Shown: one piece after another, positions 51,758 to 59,106 of the stretch
Layout of the letters: each line of letters starts with the position of its first letter
How positions within the stretch are numbered: position 1 is the stretch's first letter
NCBI GenBank assembly: GCA_039821145.1
Contig: JBCBOS010000020.1
Coordinates: 102,856 to 166,855, forward strand
Source of the DNA: JBCCSZ01 sp039821145
GTDB taxonomy: Bacteria; Bacteroidota; Bacteroidia; Chitinophagales; Saprospiraceae
Length of the DNA: 64,000 bases
Reading direction: 5' to 3'
The notes under the pieces: model-generated
Told to the model about the DNA's origin: nothing
The model's input: only the letters and a program-made list of their open reading frames with translations
Database searches by the model: none
Program-made: the position numbers and the translations under genes

Positions 51758-54676
51758 TCAGCTCTCCCTAGGGCGCCTGCTACGCCCAAAGACATACCAA
51801 GCTCCCAACACCAGCAAAGTCCCCAATATCCAATTGAGCAGAGCCGAGTAATTCCGGCTGCCAAAGGACAGGAAGCGATCCTGGCCGTGCAAGACAAAGC
51901 CAGCCCAATAATACGGATGCTGAAAGCGCTCGTCTTCCACCGTTTCCAGGTACTGCAATTTGGCTTGTCGCAATGCGGGCCCGACAGACAGACCTGACTG
52001 CATGTTTTCATAAAAAGACAGCATGATCGATTTGGTGGCCTGATCCGGCGCACTCCACAGACTGGAGACCGTAGCAGGAACACCAGCATAGGTAAACGCT
52101 CGGCTCATGGAGACCACTCCCTCTCCTTTTCGAAGATTGCCCACCCCCGTATTGCAAGCACTGAGCACAGCCAGCTCCGCTCCAAGGCGCAAGCCATAGA
52201 GTTCAGAAATGAACAATTCGTGATCCGATTCGTGATCGGAAAATACCATGCTGCTCAGCTCGGGCTTTTCGTCATTGAGGTAGGAATGCATGGACAGGTG
52301 GAGGATGCGACTGCCGGGAGCTTGTTGGAGAAAATTGGCTTTGCTGGCCTCCCTGCCCACAAAGGCCCGCCCCTTGGTGAGCGCCGACAAGGCCCCCACC
52401 TCCGCCTGCGCCCCCTCCAGGTCATAAGCAGAACCGCGGACCACCAATTGCTGATCGTCCAGCAAAAACTCCTCATAGGAGGGTGCAAAAAAAGTCCCTG
52501 GCCCTTTGGCTGCAGAAGAACGCGCCGCCCAGTCAAAATCCAAAATTGGCAAGGAAGTCGCGTAGTGGATGTGCTTTTCTTCCAAGAGATATTGCCCATC
52601 GTGCCGCAACAAGCCGAAGGGCAAATAATGCAAAATGCGATCGGGAACAATGATGATGTCTTCGTAGTCTTCCGTCGCTTCCATTCGCAAGATTTCATAC
52701 AACAGAGCAGCTTGTGATTGCAAGGAGTCCAAATCGGTTTGTGGCTGGCGGAGGGCCTGGACAAAGGTTTTTACTTCTGGCTCGATGATGGGAAAGTCGC
52801 AAAGGTTGTAAATCGAAATGGACTCGCGGTCGATGATGAACACAAAGAGCTGGCCCATCATCAGCTGGTACTGCAAGATGAGTTGGTCGGGACGGAGTTT
52901 GCGTTGAAATTGGGACAATTCAAATTTGTAATCACTGAAGTGGGCATAGGCGCGGTGTTCTGATTCCAGGGTTTCGCCCAGGCGTTCCAACCGCAGGCTC
53001 AGATCGAAAATGCTTGCCGCCAACTCACTGCTGTCTGCCCCAGCGGCTTGCCGTTGTTGTTCCAACACTGTCAATTCCTGTTGCCAACGCTGCCGTTGGG
53101 CAAAAAGGGAATCGGAGCGTTGAACACCTTCTTGTTGTTGATTGAGCAAAAAATTGTGCCACAGGAAGCGGGCCTCAAAATTGTTGATCTTGGATACGTA
53201 GGTGCCATCCGAATCGCAGTGTCCGTAGCGATAAAAATTGGTGGTCATCACGCTGCGGACCAAGGTCCGAAACAGGCTTTCCAAGGTGGGATTGTAGACG
53301 TTTTTGGAATAACAATTTTCAAACTGCCGCAATGCCATTTTGCATAGGTTGTTGGTCAGCACAACCATGTCCATATCGAGCGGAAAACTCAAAGCCAAAT
53401 CATTGGCGTGGTTGCGCATCAGCTTGGCATCGTTGAGGCGTTTGCTTGGTCGGAAACCATCCACTGTTTCAGCAGTTCGCACATCAATGGGATCGTCTCC
53501 TTGGTGAAAAAATTCCATCATCTGCTGGGTATCCGAAAAGGCCTCCTCTTTGCGCTTGGCACGCGCGTGGAGGATGGCCCTCATGGCATGCATGAATCCC
53601 AACAATTGGGTGTTTGTTGTCCGCTCGTTGACGATCACATCATCGACGATGGCAAATGCTTTGTCATTGCGGCCGAGTTCCATACTTGCCTTTGCCACAT
53701 TCATGTCGTAGTAGACCTCGTAGTTGGGATGGCTGCCTGGGACCAAAGCCGGGCGGGCTTTTTTGAAATAGCGAAGAGAGGTCCGATGGTCTCGTTTGCC
53801 AAAATAAAAATGCCCCAGATTGGTGTAGGCTTGCGACACTTGAAAAGCCGTGCCTGCATCCAGTTGTTTCCCCTTCACATAACGCTCCAGTTTTCCAGCC
53901 GTTTCCAAGAGCTTTTTTTCCTCCCCGCTGCTTCGGTACAAGCGCAAATAAGAAGTGAAAGCACTGATGGGAATGTAGTGCAGTTGATCGGCATAGGCAG
54001 AGTCAAACAAAACCTGATTTTCCTGGTACAGCCGGACAGACTTGTTGATGAAATTTTCGGCCTTGTCGTAAAAGCCATAGCGGGTGTTGGCGGTGGCCAT
54101 CGACGAATAGAGGGAGCGCAGGTAGCGCACATCTGGATCGGTCACAGATTCAAGGATTCGCGAGGTCTTCTCTTGTGCCTCAAATGCCACTCCCTCCTGC
54201 CCCAGCCTGAGATAGGCATTGGCGCGATTGAAGTGCATGGCAGCATACAAATTGGTGGGCTCGTCAAATGCTTGTTCCCACAATCCGATGGCCTCGTCGT
54301 GAGTGGCAATGCTCTCTTGCTGGCGGTCCGAATACCGCTCCATTTCTCTGGCATAATCTACCAGACTTTCTATCCAGGCAAGGGTGTCAATTTTCTGAGC
54401 TGTTTTTTGAAAAGTGATTCGCTGGCGCAAATAGGAGGCCCGGAGATTGGTGTCTTTTTCCAATTCCAAATAGTCGGCAAGGTAGTGGTCAAAGTAAATG
54501 GGATCGGCTGTGGCTTCTATCTGCTTGCGCAACGAGGCAGCAGCTTCTGTAGGCTCTGTCTCGGCCAACTTTTGGATGGCAGATAGGTCGACAAGCCCGA
54601 GAGAATCAGCGGGCTGGCCCTGCAGTTGAAGTACCAACAGCAGGGCCAGGATGGAGAAGAATGCCTGTGGTTTCAT
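51758..54676 (-). CDS. TPR-CHAT domain protein (caspase-like protease)
   Basis: A 972-residue protein with a signal peptide (MKPQAFFSILALLLVLQLQG) and one C-terminal membrane helix (LLNWILGTLLVLGAWYVFG), so it is likely held in the envelope. Residues 80-450 are TPR-like helical repeats; a coiled-coil stretch follows. The CHAT protease domain fills about residues 640-940, with the catalytic His in LHLSMHSYL near 797 and the Cys in LSACNTGVGNLRKGEG near 838; both are intact. CHAT proteases are relatives of caspases and separase. It is the last gene of a four-gene minus-strand operon. The target is unknown. Confidence 0.88.
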   Translation of the reverse strand: MKPQAFFSILALLLVLQLQGQPADSLGLVDLSAIQKLAETEPTEAAASLRKQIEATADPIYFDHYLADYLELEKDTNLRASYLRQRITFQKTAQKIDTLAWIESLVDYAREMERYSDRQQESIATHDEAIGLWEQAFDEPTNLYAAMHFNRANAYLRLGQEGVAFEAQEKTSRILESVTDPDVRYLRSLYSSMATANTRYGFYDKAENFINKSVRLYQENQVLFDSAYADQLHYIPISAFTSYLRLYRSSGEEKKLLETAGKLERYVKGKQLDAGTAFQVSQAYTNLGHFYFGKRDHRTSLRYFKKARPALVPGSHPNYEVYYDMNVAKASMELGRNDKAFAIVDDVIVNERTTNTQLLGFMHAMRAILHARAKRKEEAFSDTQQMMEFFHQGDDPIDVRTAETVDGFRPSKRLNDAKLMRNHANDLALSFPLDMDMVVLTNNLCKMALRQFENCYSKNVYNPTLESLFRTLVRSVMTTNFYRYGHCDSDGTYVSKINNFEARFLWHNFLLNQQQEGVQRSDSLFAQRQRWQQELTVLEQQRQAAGADSSELAASIFDLSLRLERLGETLESEHRAYAHFSDYKFELSQFQRKLRPDQLILQYQLMMGQLFVFIIDRESISIYNLCDFPIIEPEVKTFVQALRQPQTDLDSLQSQAALLYEILRMEATEDYEDIIIVPDRILHYLPFGLLRHDGQYLLEEKHIHYATSLPILDFDWAARSSAAKGPGTFFAPSYEEFLLDDQQLVVRGSAYDLEGAQAEVGALSALTKGRAFVGREASKANFLQQAPGSRILHLSMHSYLNDEKPELSSMVFSDHESDHELFISELYGLRLGAELAVLSACNTGVGNLRKGEGVVSMSRAFTYAGVPATVSSLWSAPDQATKSIMLSFYENMQSGLSVGPALRQAKLQYLETVEDERFQHPYYWAGFVLHGQDRFLSFGSRNYSALLNWILGTLLVLGAWYVFGRSRRPRES

Positions 54677-54707
54677 GTAAGCAAATATATCAAAAAATCA
54701 CAGGTCA

Positions 54708-55682
54708 TCATTTCAATCGTCGCACCAATTCCACCCGCCGATTGACCGACCGCCCCTCCTCGTTTTCATTGCTTCCCTCCGGGCTCAAAGGCCCTACCCC
54801 AAAGGGCGACAAGCGGTCCGACAACTCTCCCATCTGCCCTTGCAAGCGAGCCACCACAGCCTGGGCGCGCTGCTCCGACAATTGCTGGTTGCGACCAAAA
54901 CTGCCCGTATCGTCAGTATGCCCCACGATGTACAACTTCTCTGAGGGATGAGCAGCCAAGAAATCTGCAATCGCCTGCAAAGTTGCGTCTGATCCCTGTT
55001 CGATCTCCGCGCTATTGGTGGCAAAAAAGATGGTGTAGATTTGCACCTTTCCATATTGATCCAACTGCTTTTTGATGCTCTCCGCAGTGATCAACTCCCC
55101 TTCCATTTTGGAGACCTCCACCACTTCCAATTGAATGCTGGTGGGATGGCCGAGAAACTTCCCTGTGATTCCAATCTCCACATAGGTAATGGTGTTGCCC
55201 CGGTCAAACTTTCCCACCAGATAGGCTTGGTCATCATCTCCGCCTTCTATGTAGAGGTATTGATCGGTTGCATTGCGACGCTTTTGGTAAACGCTGGTGA
55301 AAAATTTGTATCCATAGGTTGCTTTGTAATCGTCGCATCCATTGGGGGCATAGATGCCATTGCAGGCAAACAGGATTTCGCCCCCAGCCTGTTCGATGGC
55401 TTGTTGGTAGTTGCGGAAAATCTCCAGCGAAGAGCGCCCGTCTGGCCCCCGATACAAAATGGATGTATGCTTGCCGTTGGCCTGAATGAATTCAGCTGCA
55501 TCTCCCTTGGCCACTGCCGTTGCCATTTGCAATTCATTGTAGCTCTTTTGGTAGTAAAACTTGATGCTGCTGCCTGGGTAGCGAGTCAGAATGGGATGGT
55601 CTTCTGAACCAGCCTTGTCCTGGGCCGACAAGGTCCACGCACTGCCAAGGAGCGCGATGCACAAACAAAAAAAGTATCTCAT
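54708..55682 (-). CDS. DUF4892-OmpA family outer-membrane protein
   Basis: A 324-residue protein with a signal peptide (MRYFFCLCIALLGSAWTLSAQ). The N-terminal half (DHPILTRYPGSSIKFYYQKS onward) fits DUF4892. The C-terminal 110 residues are an OmpA peptidoglycan-binding domain with IFFATNSAEIEQGSDATL and VGHTDDTGSFGRNQQLSEQR. It would bind the cell wall from the outer membrane. It starts 3 bp after the upstream gene's stop and is followed by the CHAT gene after 31 bp, so the three are one operon. Confidence 0.88.
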   Translation of the reverse strand: MRYFFCLCIALLGSAWTLSAQDKAGSEDHPILTRYPGSSIKFYYQKSYNELQMATAVAKGDAAEFIQANGKHTSILYRGPDGRSSLEIFRNYQQAIEQAGGEILFACNGIYAPNGCDDYKATYGYKFFTSVYQKRRNATDQYLYIEGGDDDQAYLVGKFDRGNTITYVEIGITGKFLGHPTSIQLEVVEVSKMEGELITAESIKKQLDQYGKVQIYTIFFATNSAEIEQGSDATLQAIADFLAAHPSEKLYIVGHTDDTGSFGRNQQLSEQRAQAVVARLQGQMGELSDRLSPFGVGPLSPEGSNENEEGRSVNRRVELVRRLK

Positions 55683-55685
55683 GAT

Positions 55686-57002
55686 CTATTGATTTTTTGT
55701 GATTTCAAAACCGACATAACAGTAGTCGTTGTTGGTTCCATAAATTTTGATGAAATATTCCTTACCCAATGTCATGTCATCAACTGAGATTTTTCCATTG
55801 ATGGATCTGTACTTTTTGTCAGGTCCGATCTTCGAGCGATTGAGTTGTGCGGTCAGTACAAACTGCAGTTTGTCATTTGCCATTTCCTCTTCCACCCGAA
55901 ACTCCCGGATCTTGTCAATCTCGTACTCTCCATACCATTTGATGGTCTCTTGTATTTGCATGGATTCGTAGGAGATGGTAACACTCTCCGTATCGTCGAT
56001 TCTGGATTCGTCGATGCTGATGGGGTTGTCTCCGCTGGCTTCCCATATCCGCGGAGGTTTGCCATACATGGCCCGCAACTGTACATTGCCGGATGGCACT
56101 TGGCCAAATACACGGACCATCATGGAGCCGTACAAGTCGATGTCATCGAAGAGGTCTCCTCCCTCATTGTAGCTGGTCAGGATGCGGGTGACGGTGACCC
56201 GGTAAACGCCAGAGATTCGTTTGATCCTTTCTTCTCTGGTCTCCTTTTTTGTGGTCCGATATGTCACGGTACCACTGGGCGAAGAGGTTGACAGGGCGCT
56301 GCTGCGCATGCTGGTGGTTGTGGAGCTTTGCTGCAGTTGCGTGTTGCTGGCACCAGTCATGGATTTGAATTCTGCTTCCGATAGTTGCTTGGGACTTTTG
56401 ATGTAAAAGGCATAGGTCAGTTTGCCCGTATTTGGATTGGTACATTTCCCTATCCACAGCCCCTCGGTTCTGGCCTTGGGCATGAGCCAAAACTGAGCGT
56501 TTTTCCCCTGGCGGTACATGCTGCCATTTACTTTGCCTGTCGTCACATCCAGCCGCCCAGACATCGTCCCTCCTTTTTGGAATGAGCCGTTGACTGTCAG
56601 GCCTTCCTGCCGGATGCTGATGTCGCCAAATGGACTTTCCCACTTGCCTTGTATGGTGGTCGATTTGAGCAGTGGTTTTTGGGTGGAAGTTTGGGTACCA
56701 GTCCAGTCACCACTTTTGGGTTTGTCTTTCCAGCCCCAACTGCCCGTAAACTTTTTGCCAGATCGCGTAAATTTGAACCAACCCTCCTTTTTGCCATTGG
56801 TGAAGGTCCCATTGACTTGGTTGTGGTACACTTGCAATCCATCGATGATGCCTTTGTCATCGTAGTCTCCGTAGACCTTGTTGCTTTTGTGGTGAAGCCG
56901 GAGCTTTCCAAAGTTGGTCTGCCAGTCGCCCGCCCAGCTTTGTGCCGAGGCGGTGATTGTCCAAAGAAGACAGATGCTCAATGAGAAAAATAACTGTTTC
57001 AT
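55686..57002 (-). CDS. Secreted beta-rich protein of unknown function
   Basis: A 438-residue protein with a signal peptide (MKQLFFSLSICLLWTITASA). The start at 57002 is chosen for this leader; the frame is open further upstream. Residues 22-180 contain about four short repeats of the type W-x-x-x-F-G-x-L-x-(10)-V-x-G-x-Y/F (for example WQTNFGKLRLHHKSNKVYGD and WESPFGDISIRQEGLTVNGS), giving a beta-barrel or propeller-like module. The C-terminal half, ending KIYGTNNDYCYVGFEITKNQ, looks like a C2-type beta sandwich. No enzyme motif is seen. Confidence 0.75.
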   Translation of the reverse strand: MKQLFFSLSICLLWTITASAQSWAGDWQTNFGKLRLHHKSNKVYGDYDDKGIIDGLQVYHNQVNGTFTNGKKEGWFKFTRSGKKFTGSWGWKDKPKSGDWTGTQTSTQKPLLKSTTIQGKWESPFGDISIRQEGLTVNGSFQKGGTMSGRLDVTTGKVNGSMYRQGKNAQFWLMPKARTEGLWIGKCTNPNTGKLTYAFYIKSPKQLSEAEFKSMTGASNTQLQQSSTTTSMRSSALSTSSPSGTVTYRTTKKETREERIKRISGVYRVTVTRILTSYNEGGDLFDDIDLYGSMMVRVFGQVPSGNVQLRAMYGKPPRIWEASGDNPISIDESRIDDTESVTISYESMQIQETIKWYGEYEIDKIREFRVEEEMANDKLQFVLTAQLNRSKIGPDKKYRSINGKISVDDMTLGKEYFIKIYGTNNDYCYVGFEITKNQ

Positions 57003-57100
57003 TGTAAATCGTATTTGTGAACGGCAGTTGGAACTTGCTCGTCCATGAGATGAGGAAAATGCTTGTACGGGTGTTCTTTTTTGAATGAGAATGCCGAGAA

Positions 57101-57673
57101 TCAAAGTGCATTCAATATCTTTTGCAATCGGGTTTCGAAAGCTGATGGATCATTGGTTTTACTCATCGACTCGATGACCACATCTATTTCATTGCCATAG
57201 CGACAACGGAGCAAGTAGTGGGTAAAGCCGTGGTGGGAAGGCCCGTGTCCAAAGATGGCTTCCGTGCCTGTGCTTGTCTTTGCTGGTTGATAGCGCAGTT
57301 CTTCTTCCCCTTGTTCCAGGTAGCGTTTGAAACTTCGCTCCAGGATTTTATTTTCCCGCGCCTTTTCGCTTGGCCATTTGAGTCGCAGCAGGATGGATTC
57401 GCTTCTCTCCGTGTCGTAATAGCCACAAACGGTGATGCCACGGTCTTCCAAGGACATGAGCTGTTCGTTGGACACCACCTCGACGGGCCAGTCCATCAGT
57501 GCGGCCATTTGCTCGTTGGTAAAAAACTCACAGGCATCTTTTTTCTCCGGTACATCCCCAGAAGAGGGCTCGGCCACTGTCTTGGCTTGGGTTTGAGAAT
57601 CAGTTGGGGCTGTGGAGTTGGATTCGCCGCAAGACATGGCAAAGAGGAAAGACAAAAGAATGAAAAGGCGCAT
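57101..57673 (-). CDS. Lipoprotein of the CHAT operon
   Basis: A 190-residue lipoprotein (leader ends LLSFLFAMSC). After a Ser/Thr/Gln-rich linker, the folded part begins DACEFFTNEQMAALMDWPVE and contains a second Cys in GITVCGYYD and a third in YLLRCRYGNE. The pattern C-x-(L/F)-(L/T)-x-x-(E/Q) resembles small periplasmic lipoproteins of the DUF3558 type, but this is only a likeness. It is the first gene of the minus-strand operon and is divergent from the ECF sigma factor gene. Confidence 0.75.
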   Translation of the reverse strand: MRLFILLSFLFAMSCGESNSTAPTDSQTQAKTVAEPSSGDVPEKKDACEFFTNEQMAALMDWPVEVVSNEQLMSLEDRGITVCGYYDTERSESILLRLKWPSEKARENKILERSFKRYLEQGEEELRYQPAKTSTGTEAIFGHGPSHHGFTHYLLRCRYGNEIDVVIESMSKTNDPSAFETRLQKILNAL

Positions 57674-57775
57674 GATTGGATGTTTGTTGATGGATGAAAA
57701 TCATTTTTGGTTTGGGGTTCTGCTCTTTTGGTGAGAATGTCCAAGGAAAGGTTAACAGCTTCGAGCAAAAAAATA

Positions 57776-57783
57776 TATTTTTG
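57776..57783 (+). promoter_or_regulatory. TAnnTTTG -7 element upstream of the ECF sigma gene
   Basis: TATTTTTG lies 38 bp upstream of the sigma gene ATG and matches the Bacteroidota -7 consensus. No clean TTTG was found at the usual distance upstream, so strength or specificity may differ. The intergenic space between the divergent genes is only 147 bp and should carry both promoters. Confidence 0.4.
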
Positions 57784-57820
57784 TTGCTGGTGTTAACCTC
57801 TGCGATTTTTTTTGTACTCA

Positions 57821-58357
57821 ATGAATGAAGACAAACAACTGGAACAACGGCTCCGCCAAGACGACAAGCAGGCATTGGAGACCGTTTACCTGAAATACAA
57901 GGATGCATTCATCGCTTATGTGCGCAAGCATCAGTTGGGTACAAGCGATGCACTTGATCTGTACCAGGATGCCATCATTGCGATGCACCAGCAGTTTGTG
58001 TCCAAGCAAGTCGTGTTGCAGCGGAGCAATCTCAAAACATATCTATTCGGCATTGGCAAAAACCTACTGCTCAAGCAACTCGAAGACAAAAAGCGCCCTC
58101 GGCCTGCTTCGATGCCCCCTGAGAGGGAGGAGCCACTGCCGCTCGACGAGTCCCCACTGACCGAAGAACAACGCTTGTTGCTCAAGCATTTTGGCTCCCT
58201 GAGCAAGAGCTGCCAAGACATGCTCAAGCTGTTTTACTACCGCGGCCTGAGCATCAAGGAGATTGTAGCGCTGACAAATTACAAGGACGAAAACACCGTA
58301 AAAAGTCACAAATCCCGATGCCTGAAAAGGCTGACCGAATTCATCGCAAAGAAATGA
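57821..58357 (+). CDS. ECF-type RNA polymerase sigma factor
   Basis: A 178-residue sigma-70 family protein with regions 2 and 4 only. Region 2 is in LYLKYKDAFIAYVRK to DLYQDAIIAMHQQF; region 4, FYYRGLSIKEIVALTNYKD then ENTVKSHKSRCLKRL, holds the -35-binding helix-turn-helix. ATG at 57821 is used. The next gene, which resembles a membrane anti-sigma protein, begins 1 bp after its stop. The divergent four-gene operon with the CHAT protease is a likely target, by position. Confidence 0.9.
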   Translation: MNEDKQLEQRLRQDDKQALETVYLKYKDAFIAYVRKHQLGTSDALDLYQDAIIAMHQQFVSKQVVLQRSNLKTYLFGIGKNLLLKQLEDKKRPRPASMPPEREEPLPLDESPLTEEQRLLLKHFGSLSKSCQDMLKLFYYRGLSIKEIVALTNYKDENTVKSHKSRCLKRLTEFIAKK

Positions 58358-58358
58358 G

Positions 58359-59084
58359 ATGAGCAAGGACAACCTCATAGAAAAATACCTGAGCAACCGC
58401 CTCACTGAAGCGGAAAAGCAGCAGTTTGCCCACTGGATGGCATCTGATGAAGACTTTCAGCGGGAAGTGGCTTTTCACGAAAATCTCCAACGCGTGACTC
58501 GCGCGCACGAACGCCAGCAGCTCAAACAACGATTGCAAGAACTCGATCAGCAAACCAACGCAAAGCAGCCCCCCGCTCGACCCCAGAGAGGACGCTGGCT
58601 GGGGCTGGCCGGATTGCTGCTGCTGATGTGCCTTTCTGTCTATTGGCTTTGCAACCAGCCCAGCAATCCAGAAAAAATCTATGCCCAATACCACAGTCCA
58701 TTCCCCAACTCGCTCCAACCCGTTTCGCGCGATCGCTCTGATGGGTCTTTGGAAAGTCGGGCCTTTTTGTTTTATGAAAATGGTCGATACGAGCAGGCTT
58801 TGCAGCAATTTGAGAGCATTGCCAAGGACAATCCGCGTCCGGATTTTGGCTTTTACCAGGGGCTGACTTTGCTGCAGTTGGAGCGGTTTGAGGAAGCGAG
58901 CGAACTCTTCGAAGCCCTCAAAGAAAGCGACACACAATACCGAGCGGAGGTGCATTGGTATGGGGCTTTGGCACACATTCGGCTGGGGCAGCTGGACGAG
59001 GGCCGCAGCAATCTTCGCAGCTTGCAGCAGATTCGCCCCGACTACAAAAAGGAAGCGATTGAGAGATTGTTGAATGAATTTTGA
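58359..59084 (+). CDS. Single-pass membrane protein with TPR domain, anti-sigma-like
   Basis: A 241-residue protein. The N-terminal 60 residues (IEKYLSNRLTEAEKQQFAHW onward) look like the cytoplasmic anti-sigma helix bundle of FecR-type or zinc-less anti-sigma factors. A membrane helix (WLGLAGLLLLMCLSVYWLC) is at about residues 78-98. The outer part is made of two or three TPR-like repeats (AFLFYENGRYEQALQQFESI, GLTLLQLERFEEASELFEAL, YGALAHIRLGQLDEGRSNLR). Placed 1 bp after the sigma gene, it probably holds the sigma factor until a periplasmic partner binds the TPRs. Confidence 0.8.
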   Translation: MSKDNLIEKYLSNRLTEAEKQQFAHWMASDEDFQREVAFHENLQRVTRAHERQQLKQRLQELDQQTNAKQPPARPQRGRWLGLAGLLLLMCLSVYWLCNQPSNPEKIYAQYHSPFPNSLQPVSRDRSDGSLESRAFLFYENGRYEQALQQFESIAKDNPRPDFGFYQGLTLLQLERFEEASELFEALKESDTQYRAEVHWYGALAHIRLGQLDEGRSNLRSLQQIRPDYKKEAIERLLNEF

Positions 59085-59106
59085 GAGGGGAAAGACCGCC
59101 AAGACG

